Position numbers and translations under genes: made by a program. The notes beneath the pieces are model-generated. The model was not told the origin of the DNA, did no database searches, and saw only the letters and a list, made by a program, of their open reading frames with translations. From assembly GCA_019694655.1 (NCBI GenBank), contig JAIBBN010000002.1, forward strand, positions 434,001 through 498,000: DNA of 64,000 nt, given 5' to 3'. Source of the DNA: Leptospirales bacterium. GTDB lineage: Bacteria; Spirochaetota; Leptospiria; Leptospirales; Leptonemataceae. Position 1 is the first letter of the stretch. Each line of letters begins with the position of its first letter. Shown here in pieces: positions 48,621 through 57,056 of the stretch.

Positions 48621-48627
48621 CTTCCCC

Positions 48628-48999
48628 ATGGCCGAGCAGTACCTGCCGCTGGCAATCTACACCCTCATCGCACTGCTGATTGCAACCGTCCCGTTGCTGA
48701 TTTCTTTTCGCCTGGGACCGCGAACGCAAAGCGCACACAAGTTCGATCCATACGAATGCGGCATGGATCAGATCGACTCGCCGCATAAGCCCTTGCCGAT
48801 CAAGTTCTATGCCGTCGCCCTGCTCTTCATGCTATTTGATATTGAAACGATCTTCTTTTTGCCCTGGGCGGCGTCCTATGTGGACAACAACTTTGGCGCC
48901 GCGGGCTGGGCCGCATTGGGCTCTATTCTTTTTTTCACGGCTATTGTAACCCTGGGTTTGATCTACGAAATTCGAATGAGGGTGCTGGAATGGGACTGA
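48628..48999 (+). CDS. nuoA: NADH-quinone oxidoreductase subunit A
   Basis: Small membrane subunit at the junction of the arms of complex I. The 123-residue protein has three helices and the conserved loop [15 protein letters not shown], whose Cys shields the quinone tunnel, followed by [22 protein letters not shown]. It opens the operon but has no visible Shine-Dalgarno. It overlaps nuoB by 10 bases. Confidence 0.97.
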   Translation: MAEQYLPLAIYTLIALLIATVPLLISFRLGPRTQSAHKFDPYECGMDQIDSPHKPLPIKFYAVALLFMLFDIETIFFLPWAASYVDNNFGAAGWAALGSILFFTAIVTLGLIYEIRMRVLEWD

Positions 49000-49496
49000 G
49001 CGGACAGAAGTCCTTTGATTTTGCAACCACCAGATTGGATTCGATTATCAACTATTGCCGGGGCGCAAGTCTGTGGCCCATGCCTTTTGGCGTAGCCTGC
49101 TGTGCCATTGAAATGATGGCTTCCTACATGCCTAAATATGATTCATCACGCTTTGGCGCGGAGGTTCTAAAGTTTTCGCCGCGCCAATCAGATTTGCTGA
49201 TCGTATCCGGCCGCATTTCGCTGAAGATGATGCCGGTGCTGACGCGCATCTGGGAACAGATGCCAGAACCCAAATGGTGTATGTCCATGGGCGCTTGCGC
49301 CTCTAGCGGCGGCGTCTTCGACACTTACGCACTCGTTCAGGGCATAGATCAATTTATTCCGGTTGATGCTTACATTCCCGGCTGTCCGCCGCGGCCGGAA
49401 GCCTTCATAGACGCGCTGATGATGATCCAGGAGAAAGCGCGCAATGGAATCCAGCGCAGCCGCGATTTCACCTCGGCCGCCGGAGCTGGAGCATGA
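48990..49496 (+). CDS. nuoB: NADH-quinone oxidoreductase subunit B
   Basis: Carries cluster N2, the last Fe-S centre before quinone. The 168-residue protein has the adjacent Cys37-Cys38 in FGVACCAIE, then Cys103 in MGACASSGG and Cys132 in PGCPPRPE, the full ligand set. It overlaps nuoA by 10 and nuoC by 4 bases. Confidence 0.98.
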   Translation: MGLSGQKSFDFATTRLDSIINYCRGASLWPMPFGVACCAIEMMASYMPKYDSSRFGAEVLKFSPRQSDLLIVSGRISLKMMPVLTRIWEQMPEPKWCMSMGACASSGGVFDTYALVQGIDQFIPVDAYIPGCPPRPEAFIDALMMIQEKARNGIQRSRDFTSAAGAGA

Positions 49497-50044
49497 TCGT
49501 TCTGGACCTGAGTCGCCGAGAACTGGCCGCACAATTGATCGGCGAAATTGCTGGCAATTCGTTGGTTCGCATGGAGGAAATTGACCAGGGACTGCGCGTT
49601 CAACTGCGTCGCGAGGGCGCCCGTCAGATCCTCGGCAAGATGCGCAGCGATCCCGACCTGGGCTTTGAGCTCTTCGTCGATTTAACGGCCGTGGACTACG
49701 CTGGCTACTCGCTGCCAATGCCCGAACGTTTTGCCGTTGCATACCAGCTGCTCTCTTTTCGGCTCGCTCTGCGCCTTGAGGCGATCGTCTGGATTCCAGA
49801 GTCCGAACCCTGTGCGGAGTCTGTTTCCGATTTGTTTGCCGCGGCGGTCTGGGCGGAACGCGAAGCCTTCGATATGTTTGGCATTGATTTTAGCGGACAT
49901 CCAGATCTGCGGCGTATCCTCTTGCCAGAAGGCTACAAGGGACATCCGCTGCGTAAAGAGTATCCGCTGAAGGGGCGAGGCGAGCGCGCCGCCTTTGAAA
50001 CCTATGAGGCGCAAGCCGGGCGTCCCGCAGAAATAGACGGCTGA
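49493..50044 (+). CDS. nuoC: NADH-quinone oxidoreductase subunit C
   Basis: Peripheral-arm subunit without cofactor that packs on NuoD. The 183-residue protein ends with the 30 kDa signature: [24 protein letters not shown] then [10 protein letters not shown]. It is separate from NuoD, unlike the fused CD of E. coli. Confidence 0.97.
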   Translation: MIVLDLSRRELAAQLIGEIAGNSLVRMEEIDQGLRVQLRREGARQILGKMRSDPDLGFELFVDLTAVDYAGYSLPMPERFAVAYQLLSFRLALRLEAIVWIPESEPCAESVSDLFAAAVWAEREAFDMFGIDFSGHPDLRRILLPEGYKGHPLRKEYPLKGRGERAAFETYEAQAGRPAEIDG

Positions 50045-50063
50045 TTGGCGGACAGGCGAGCAA

Positions 50064-51275
50064 ATGTACAGCTACCAATCTGATGTTCTGGAAAAGAGCG
50101 AAGACTCACTGCTCTTGAATGTAGGCCCTTCGCATCCAGCCACCCATGGCACCTTGCGACTGAAGCTGAAAATCCAGGGAGAAACCGTCGTAGGCTGCGA
50201 ACAAGAAATTGGCTTCTTACATACCGGCTTTGAAAAGTTGGGCGAGCATCGCTCTTTCAATCAGTTCGTGACGATCACCGATCGTATGAACTACATTTCG
50301 CCGCTGAATAACAATATTGGCTACGCGGTAGCAGTGGAAGAGCTCCTCGGGATCGAGGTTCCGCGACGTTGCGCGCAGATTCGCGTCATTCTTGCCGAGC
50401 TGTCGCGGATAGCAGACCATATCTTCAGTCTGGGCGCTATGACTATGGACATGGGGGCCTTCAGCAGCATTCTCTGGGCCTTTGTGGAGCGGGAAAAGTT
50501 ATACGATGTATTTGAGAGCGTGACTGGAACGCGCCTGACCACCAGCTATACGCGAGTCGGCGGTCTGGCCTTCGATTTGCCGGAGGGCTTCGAGGCGCGC
50601 GTTCGAGAGATTCTGGATGAGGCGGCTGGCACCATTGATAAGTTCCGCGCCTCATTTTTGAGCAACCCGATCTTTCTGGAGCGCACGTCCGGCGTCGGCG
50701 TCATTACCCGCGAAGACGCCTTGAACTTTGGCCTGACCGGGCCAATTGCGCGCGCATCAGGCGTGGACTACGACCTGCGCAAATTCAGGCCCTACCTGGG
50801 CTACCAGGAATACGATTTCGATACGCCCATTTACGCCGAAGGCGATAGCTACGCGCGCTACGTAATTCGTCTCGATGAGATGGACGAGAGCATTCGCATT
50901 GTGCGCCAGGCGCTTGATCGTCTGGAGCCCGGTCCCATCAATTATGCCGACCAAAAGCATGTGCTTCCTGACAAACAGTCCGTTTACCACGATATGGAGT
51001 CCTTGATCCATCACTTCAAGGTCATAATGCCTGGCGGCAATCACGGAGTACAGCCGCCAAAGGCCAGCCACTATTCAGCCAGCGAGGCCCCCAACGGCGA
51101 ACTGGGCTTCTATCTGGTCAGCGACGGAGGATCTATGCCATATCGAGTGCGCGTACGTCCTCCTTCCTTCTATAATTTCCAGGTCTACAGCAAGGTGCTG
51201 ACCGGTCGCATGGTCGCGGACCTGGTTACGATACTGGCTTCCTTCAATGTTATTGCAGGAGAACTTGATCGATGA
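50064..51275 (+). CDS. nuoD: NADH-quinone oxidoreductase subunit D
   Basis: 49 kDa-type subunit forming the quinone site with NuoB. The 403-residue protein begins its core with NVGPSHPATHGTLRL, which includes the quinone-pocket His, followed by EIGFLHTGFEKLGE. It ends FNVIAGELDR, the normal terminus. It overlaps nuoE by 4 bases. Confidence 0.98.
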   Translation: MYSYQSDVLEKSEDSLLLNVGPSHPATHGTLRLKLKIQGETVVGCEQEIGFLHTGFEKLGEHRSFNQFVTITDRMNYISPLNNNIGYAVAVEELLGIEVPRRCAQIRVILAELSRIADHIFSLGAMTMDMGAFSSILWAFVEREKLYDVFESVTGTRLTTSYTRVGGLAFDLPEGFEARVREILDEAAGTIDKFRASFLSNPIFLERTSGVGVITREDALNFGLTGPIARASGVDYDLRKFRPYLGYQEYDFDTPIYAEGDSYARYVIRLDEMDESIRIVRQALDRLEPGPINYADQKHVLPDKQSVYHDMESLIHHFKVIMPGGNHGVQPPKASHYSASEAPNGELGFYLVSDGGSMPYRVRVRPPSFYNFQVYSKVLTGRMVADLVTILASFNVIAGELDR

Positions 51276-51877
51276 CCGGCGCAGGTGAAACGCTTCATTT
51301 TTCCGCTGCCGCCAGCGTCGAGGTTGATCGACTGCTGGCGGACTTTCCCAATCCGCGCTCGGCATTGTTGATGGTGATGCGCGTAGCTGAACGCGAATTT
51401 GGCGCGCTCAACGACGCGGCCATGGAATTGGTCGCAAGAACCTGTGGAGTGAGTCCATCCCACGTGCTGGGAATGGCAACCTTTTACACTCATTTCAAAA
51501 GGCCGGCGCATGGGAAGCACCGCTTGATGGTTTGCGCTACTCTAATTTGCGATTTGGGCGGCGCTGGCGATGCTTTGCAGGTCATCTATGAAATGCTTGG
51601 ATTGCGTCCAGGTCAGCGCACGGCCGACGGCCTGTTTTCCCTCGAAAAGGTCGAGTGTCTTGCGGATTGCAATCGACCGCCAGCTATGCAAATCGACGGC
51701 CTGCACCTTTCCGGTATGAACCGCCAGCGCCTGCAAAGTGTCGTGCTGGAGTATCTGGGCAAAGAGGGCAAGAGCGCCGGCGCCTATCGCGCTGAGGACG
51801 CTGTGGAGATGGATTTGCGCACGCCGGTGATCTCGGTCAAACAGGCTGCGCCCGGGCAGGGAGCGCAAAGCAAATGA
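51272..51877 (+). CDS. nuoE: NADH-quinone oxidoreductase subunit E
   Basis: 24 kDa-type subunit with [2Fe-2S] cluster N1a in a thioredoxin-like fold. The 201-residue protein has the ligand pairs CATLIC and CLADC with the usual CxxxxC and CxxxC spacing, and GMATFYTHF before them. A C-terminal extension of about 35 residues follows the domain. It overlaps nuoF by 4 bases. Confidence 0.95.
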   Translation: MTGAGETLHFSAAASVEVDRLLADFPNPRSALLMVMRVAEREFGALNDAAMELVARTCGVSPSHVLGMATFYTHFKRPAHGKHRLMVCATLICDLGGAGDALQVIYEMLGLRPGQRTADGLFSLEKVECLADCNRPPAMQIDGLHLSGMNRQRLQSVVLEYLGKEGKSAGAYRAEDAVEMDLRTPVISVKQAAPGQGAQSK

Positions 51878-53142
51878 GCGACGTTCCGTTTGAAGCGGTG
51901 CTTCTCAAGCACATCCAATCGCCGGACAGCCACACCCTTGCCCACTACCAGCAGCGCGGCGGATACCAGACAGCGAGAGAGTGGCTGGGCAAGGATCGAG
52001 CCGCTATTTTGCAGACCATTGTCGATTCGGGTCTGCGCGGACGCGGCGGCGCCGGTTTCCCAACAGGGAAGAAATGGAGCTTCCTCGCCAAAGGAACAGG
52101 CAAGCCGAGCTATCTGGTAGTCAATGGCGACGAGTCCGAGCCGGGCACTTTCAAGGATCGCTACTTGATCGAATGTGATCCTCACCAGTTGATCGAAGGC
52201 GTGATTCTGTCTGCCTATGCGATCGAGTGTCATCACGCATTTATCTATATGCGCGGGGAATTTATCCTGGGATACGAGCGGCTGCGCAAGGCCCTGGATG
52301 AGGCGGAGGCGGCAGGTTTTGTTGGTAAGGATATCTTTGGCAAAGGTTACGATCTGAAAATTACCGCGGCGCGCGGCGCTGGCGCCTATATCTGCGGAGA
52401 AGAGACCGGTTTGTTGACTTCCCTCGAAGGCGACCGCGGCTATCCCAAATTGAAGCCGCCCTTCCCCGCGGTGAGCGGGCTGCTTGGCGCTCCCACAATC
52501 GTGAACAATGTCGAAACGATCTGCAATGTGCCACACATTCTAAAAAATGGCGTGGCATGGTTCCGGCAATGGGGTACAGGCGACAGTCCAGGTTTCAAAA
52601 TCTTCTCCATTTCCGGTCGCGTAAATCGACCCGGCAACTATGAAGTCCCGCTGGGTACGCCGCTCCGCCATCTGATCGATGAATGCGCTGGCGGCGTCCT
52701 GGATGGCAAAAAGATCCGAGCAGTGATTCCGGGAGGCTCGTCGACTCCGCTATTGACAGGCGACAAGATCGACAATGCTCGAATGGACTATGAATCGCTG
52801 GCGGCAATGGGCACCTTTCTGGGCTCCGGCGGCATCATTGTATTAGATGAAAGCGTCGACATGACTCGAGCCCTCTACAACCTGATGCGTTTCTACCACC
52901 ATGAGTCCTGCGGCCAATGCACGCCCTGTCGCGAGGGAACCGGTTGGTTGGAAAAGGTAATGGAGCGACTTTACCACGGCCACGGCCGGACAGAGGATCT
53001 TGCCCTGCTGAAAGAAATCAGCGGCAATATGCGCGGTCGCACAATATGCCCGCTGGCCGATGCAGCGGCCATGCCAATGGGCAGCTTTTTGAGCGAATGC
53101 GGCGAGCAACTGCTGGCCCATTCACGGGCGGCGCAGAACTGA
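51874..53142 (+). CDS. nuoF: NADH-quinone oxidoreductase subunit F
   Basis: NADH-oxidising flavoprotein. The 422-residue protein has the NADH/FMN glycine-rich loop GRGGAGFPTGKKW (56-68), NGDESEPGTFKDR, and GAYICGEETGL. Cluster N3 ligands are Cys346, Cys349, Cys352 (ESCGQCTPCREG) and Cys392. Its start overlaps nuoE, and nuoG follows after 24 bases. Confidence 0.98.
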   Translation: MSDVPFEAVLLKHIQSPDSHTLAHYQQRGGYQTAREWLGKDRAAILQTIVDSGLRGRGGAGFPTGKKWSFLAKGTGKPSYLVVNGDESEPGTFKDRYLIECDPHQLIEGVILSAYAIECHHAFIYMRGEFILGYERLRKALDEAEAAGFVGKDIFGKGYDLKITAARGAGAYICGEETGLLTSLEGDRGYPKLKPPFPAVSGLLGAPTIVNNVETICNVPHILKNGVAWFRQWGTGDSPGFKIFSISGRVNRPGNYEVPLGTPLRHLIDECAGGVLDGKKIRAVIPGGSSTPLLTGDKIDNARMDYESLAAMGTFLGSGGIIVLDESVDMTRALYNLMRFYHHESCGQCTPCREGTGWLEKVMERLYHGHGRTEDLALLKEISGNMRGRTICPLADAAAMPMGSFLSECGEQLLAHSRAAQN

Positions 53143-53166
53143 TCGATCGATATCTGGACGAAGACA

Positions 53167-54624
53167 ATGGCCGACGAGAAGCTTGTTAAGATTAAGGTAA
53201 ATGAACGTGATCTGGAAGTGCCAGCTGGTTGGAGCGTGATCCGCGCCTGCCATGAAAATCAGATAAGCGTTCCACACTACTGCTACCACCAGGATCTGAG
53301 CGTGGCCGGCAACTGCCGCATGTGCCTGGTGAAGGTGAAGAACTTGCCAAAGCCGGTCATTGCCTGCGGCACGCCGGTAGTCGAGGGCATGGAAATTGAT
53401 ACGATTTCCGATGAGGTAGTAAAGGCTCGCAGTTCGGTGATGGAGTTTTTGCTGATCAATCATCCTCTGGATTGTCCGGAATGCGATCAAGCCGGCGAGT
53501 GTCGTTTACAGGACTATTCCTATACCTATGGTCGCGATCATGGCCGCTTTCAAGAAAAGAAGGTTGTCCGGCGCAAGGCCAGCCTGGGACCGCACGTCAA
53601 GTACTGGGGCTCGCGCTGCATCGTCTGTACGCGTTGCGTCCGGTTTACTAATGAAATCAGCGGAGGCCACGAATTGACGGTGGCCAACCGCGGAGACCGC
53701 AGCGAAATTCAGGTTTTTCCGGGCAAGAGTCTGGATAACCCGCTGTCAATGAACGTCGTTGATGTCTGCCCGGTGGGCGCCCTGGTTTCGGCGGATTTTC
53801 TCTATCAACAGCGCGTTTGGTACCTGAATCGCAAACCTTCGCTGTGTGCTGAATGCTCTGTCGGCTGCAACACGCGGGTCGATAGCGATCGGGCCGGACA
53901 GGTGAAGCGGATTGTGCCGCGGCGCAATGATGCTGTGAACAAAGAATGGATGTGCGACCACGGCCGCTTGAGCTTTGAATATCTTAGCCGCAACCGCCTG
54001 GCCGAGCCTCTGATTCGCGGAGCATCCACACAGGGCAGCGAGGCCATCGAACTCGGTGCGTCGCTCCTGGCTGCGGCGCATCGCCCCTTGATTTTGTTAA
54101 GTTCCTTTTGCACCAACGAAGCAATTGCGGAGGGCAAAGCGCTGGCTTCGGCTTTGCGGCAGGGACGCGTCGCCTACTTCGCGCGCGCCGAGGGCGCGGA
54201 TCAGAGCTTCCCGGGATTTTTTATCAGCGGCGATCGCAATCCAAATCGCGCCGGCCTGGAGAAGGTCCTGGGCGCTGGCAGCGCAATAGAAAACATTTCT
54301 GCCAGCGAGAGCTTTGATGTCGTGCTCATCGCCTCCTGTACTCCTGAACTGCAGCCTTCGGCGGCGATGGCGCGCATCACTGGAACTGCGGAGAAATTGG
54401 TGGTCATCGACTTTGCCAGCAGCTCTCTCAGCGAAGGCCCCAATGCCGCGGTTGTTCTGCCAGGCCTCAGTCACTTCGAAAAGAGCGGCAGCTTTACCAA
54501 TCGTCAGGGTATCGAGCAAAGCTTTGCTCCTGCAGTTCAGGGTCCGACCGAAGCGCTACCAGAGGCCGAGTGGTTGCAGCGCCTGCGCATTCGAATTGAA
54601 AAAGGGGCTCCAGTCGGAGCTTAG
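53167..54624 (+). CDS. nuoG: NADH-quinone oxidoreductase subunit G (short form)
   Basis: 75 kDa-type subunit carrying several Fe-S clusters. Ligands are visible for the [2Fe-2S] centre (Cys39, 50, 53, 67), the His-Cys cluster (His99, Cys103, 106, 112), N4 (Cys151, 154, 157, 201) and the off-path N7 motif (Cys227, 230, 234, 263). At 485 residues it is far shorter than the E. coli protein of about 900, because the molybdopterin-like domain after N7 is cut down to about 220 residues. The electron path itself is complete. Confidence 0.96.
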   Translation: MADEKLVKIKVNERDLEVPAGWSVIRACHENQISVPHYCYHQDLSVAGNCRMCLVKVKNLPKPVIACGTPVVEGMEIDTISDEVVKARSSVMEFLLINHPLDCPECDQAGECRLQDYSYTYGRDHGRFQEKKVVRRKASLGPHVKYWGSRCIVCTRCVRFTNEISGGHELTVANRGDRSEIQVFPGKSLDNPLSMNVVDVCPVGALVSADFLYQQRVWYLNRKPSLCAECSVGCNTRVDSDRAGQVKRIVPRRNDAVNKEWMCDHGRLSFEYLSRNRLAEPLIRGASTQGSEAIELGASLLAAAHRPLILLSSFCTNEAIAEGKALASALRQGRVAYFARAEGADQSFPGFFISGDRNPNRAGLEKVLGAGSAIENISASESFDVVLIASCTPELQPSAAMARITGTAEKLVVIDFASSSLSEGPNAAVVLPGLSHFEKSGSFTNRQGIEQSFAPAVQGPTEALPEAEWLQRLRIRIEKGAPVGA

Positions 54625-54638
54625 ACCGGGGGAGTATC

Positions 54639-55685
54639 GTGTCTCACGACCTATCCATAGTACTGGCCAAGGCCGGATTTGCCCTCGCCCTTCTACTGGC
54701 AATGGTGCCGCTGCTGGTCTGGATGGAGCGCAAGGTAAGCGCTCGCTTTCAGCGTCGTATCGGGCCCAATCGCGCCGGGCCCTTTGGCCTTTTGCAAACG
54801 CTCTTTGATGCCGGTAAACTGATGTTCAAAGAGCAATTTGCGCCCCGCGGCGCTGATCGTTTTATCTTCTTTATCGCTCCAGTGATGACCTTTATGCCGG
54901 CGGTGGTTTCCTTCGGGCTGATCCCGATGGGCGATCTGCAGCTTGGCGATTCAGATATTCTGATCTCTGTCACCCGCGCCGATCTGGCGCTGGTGGCAAT
55001 CATGGCCTTTTCGTCGCTGGCCTCTTACGGAATTGCTTATGCCGGCTGGTCTTCCAGCAACCAGTACTCGTTGATGGGCGGAATTCGGTCCTGCGCACAG
55101 CTGGTCAGCTATGAGATCGTGCTCGGTCTGGCCGTGATCTCGGTAGTTTTGCTGACCGGTTCGCTGGATCTGGCAACAATCGTCGAAAAGCAAAACCATC
55201 TGCTCTTTGGCTGGCTGCCAGCCTGGAATATTTTCCTGCAGCCGCTGACCTTTTTCCTGTTCTTGATCGCCGCCTTTGCGGAGACCAACCGCGCGCCCTT
55301 TGATTTACCAGAAGCGGAACAAGAGCTGGTGGGCGGCTATCACACCGAATACAGTGGGCTGCGCTGGTCGTGGTTTATGTTTGGCGAGTATGCCGCGCTT
55401 TTTACCATGTGCTCGCTGATTACAACGCTCTTTCTGGGCGGCTATACTCTGCCCGGCGTCAATGATCTGGCCGCGCCAGGCTGGCCGGCCGCACTCCTTG
55501 GCTTCGGCATTTTTATGACCAAAGTCTTTGCTTTGATTTTCTTTTTCATGTGGGTGCGCTGGACGCTGCCACGCTTGCGCTGGGATCAGTTGATGAAATT
55601 GGGCTGGATGCGGCTCATTCCGCTGGGCCTGGTAAATGTGTTTCTGACCGTATTGGTTGTGGAACGTCTCAGGGGGATTCTATGA
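54639..55685 (+). CDS. nuoH: NADH-quinone oxidoreductase subunit H
   Basis: ND1-type membrane subunit forming the quinone channel. The 348-residue protein has WMERKVSARFQRRIGPNRAGP in the first loop, AETNRAPFDLPEAEQELVGGYHTEYSG in the acidic quinone-chamber loop, and eight or so helices. The start GTG/ATG region follows nuoG by 14 bases. It overlaps nuoI as ATGA. Confidence 0.98.
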   Translation: MSHDLSIVLAKAGFALALLLAMVPLLVWMERKVSARFQRRIGPNRAGPFGLLQTLFDAGKLMFKEQFAPRGADRFIFFIAPVMTFMPAVVSFGLIPMGDLQLGDSDILISVTRADLALVAIMAFSSLASYGIAYAGWSSSNQYSLMGGIRSCAQLVSYEIVLGLAVISVVLLTGSLDLATIVEKQNHLLFGWLPAWNIFLQPLTFFLFLIAAFAETNRAPFDLPEAEQELVGGYHTEYSGLRWSWFMFGEYAALFTMCSLITTLFLGGYTLPGVNDLAAPGWPAALLGFGIFMTKVFALIFFFMWVRWTLPRLRWDQLMKLGWMRLIPLGLVNVFLTVLVVERLRGIL

Positions 55686-56176
55686 GCTCCGCTGAAATGC
55701 ACCGTCCAATGGGCGCCGATCTGCGACGATCGGTGCGGCCCTACGGTTTTCGCGCCTTGCTGCTGCAGATCCCCGCTATTCTACGCGGCCTGATGATTTC
55801 GTTGGGCCAATTCCTGCGCCCGCCGGTGACGGCGCAGTACCCCGAGGCGCCGCCGCCGGTCAGTCCGCGCTTCCGCGGCGAACACCGACTGACGCGCGAT
55901 GATCAGGGTCACATGAAGTGCGTAGCCTGCTTCATGTGCGCGACGGCTTGCCCGGCGGAATGCATTCACATCGAAGCGCAACAGGCGCCGGAGGCCTGGG
56001 AGGGCCGCGACAAGATCCCGGCTGTTTTCGAGATCGACATGCTTCGCTGCATCTACTGCGGCTTTTGCGTGGAAGCTTGCCCCAAGGCGGCAATCGAAAT
56101 GACCAATCGCACGCCAATTGTGCACGACAATCGCAAGGACTTCATCTACGACATGCAGAAGCTGCTGAACAATTGA
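55682..56176 (+). CDS. nuoI: NADH-quinone oxidoreductase subunit I
   Basis: Ferredoxin-like subunit with clusters N6a and N6b. The 164-residue protein, from the ATG overlapping the nuoH stop, has ligands Cys80, 83, 86, 90 (CVACFMCATAC) and Cys123, 126, 129, 133 (CIYCGFCVEAC). The open frame extends upstream to 55550, but that is inside nuoH and not used. Confidence 0.98.
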   Translation: MSSAEMHRPMGADLRRSVRPYGFRALLLQIPAILRGLMISLGQFLRPPVTAQYPEAPPPVSPRFRGEHRLTRDDQGHMKCVACFMCATACPAECIHIEAQQAPEAWEGRDKIPAVFEIDMLRCIYCGFCVEACPKAAIEMTNRTPIVHDNRKDFIYDMQKLLNN

Positions 56177-56193
56177 GCAGTGCGGATCGATTC

Positions 56194-56739
56194 ATGATAG
56201 ATTTGACAGCGCAAGATCTGCTTTTTTTGGTCCTGGCGGGCATCATCATTGTGGCATCGCTTTGGACTGTGTTTGCTGAAAATCCAGTGCGAGCGACGTT
56301 TTTCTTGATCGTCTCGTTCCTGCCGACGGCCGGCATCTATATGATGCTGCACGCGCCTCTGGCCGGCCTCCTGCAGGTGCTGGTGTACACCGGCGCCATA
56401 CTTGTTCTCTTTACGTTCGTTGTAATGATGATTAACCCGAGCCCAGGACCCTCCAGCGAACGCCTCACTCCGCCGCCTTACATACGGCGCACGCGGTTAC
56501 TGGCTGCACTTGCCAGCCTGGCGATTGCAGGCTCCGGACTGTGGCTGGTGCTTTTGTTGCCGGCGGGCGGCGCCGTTGAGGTCCAGAGTGAATTTGGTTC
56601 GGTACGGGCCATCGGTCGGCTGCTATTTGAAAATCCATTAGAAAATCCGCATACGATATCATTGCAGATGCTGGGCCTGTTGATCCTGGGCGGCATCATC
56701 CTGGCTGTCAATCTGAGCCGCGGAAGGAATGTGCGATGA
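56194..56739 (+). CDS. nuoJ: NADH-quinone oxidoreductase subunit J
   Basis: ND6-type membrane subunit. The 181-residue protein from the ATG at 56194 has five hydrophobic helices. The third, AGLLQVLVYTGAILVLFTFVVMM, contains the pi-bulge region typical of ND6. It overlaps nuoK by 4 bases. The frame extends upstream within nuoI but without family similarity. Confidence 0.96.
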   Translation: MIDLTAQDLLFLVLAGIIIVASLWTVFAENPVRATFFLIVSFLPTAGIYMMLHAPLAGLLQVLVYTGAILVLFTFVVMMINPSPGPSSERLTPPPYIRRTRLLAALASLAIAGSGLWLVLLLPAGGAVEVQSEFGSVRAIGRLLFENPLENPHTISLQMLGLLILGGIILAVNLSRGRNVR

Positions 56740-57056
56740 CCTTTTTCAATCTCAAAGCCTGTCTGGCGCTGGCGGTCATCCTTTTTGCCGCCGGTGGTTT
56801 TGGCGTCTTTCTGCGGCGCAACATGCTGCAGATTTTCCTATCGCTGGAAATTATGCTCAATGGCGTAAACATTGCTCTGGTTTCGCTGAATCGCTTCCTG
56901 TGGCCAGAAACACAAACTGGCCACTATCTCTACATGCTCTCGATTGGCGTGGCCGCCGTGGAAGCGGCCATCGGACTTTCGATGCTGATTGCGGTTTTTC
57001 GCAATTCGCGCGCAGTAGAGAGTTCCGAATTGAGAAAGTTGGGAGATGCTTCGTGA
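56736..57056 (+). CDS. nuoK: NADH-quinone oxidoreductase subunit K
   Basis: ND4L-type membrane subunit. The 106-residue protein has three helices, with MLQIFLSLEIMLNGVNIAL carrying the first conserved Glu and GVAAVEAAIGLSMLIAV the second, both part of the proton path. It overlaps nuoJ by 4 bases and nuoL as GTGA. Confidence 0.97.
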   Translation: MTFFNLKACLALAVILFAAGGFGVFLRRNMLQIFLSLEIMLNGVNIALVSLNRFLWPETQTGHYLYMLSIGVAAVEAAIGLSMLIAVFRNSRAVESSELRKLGDAS

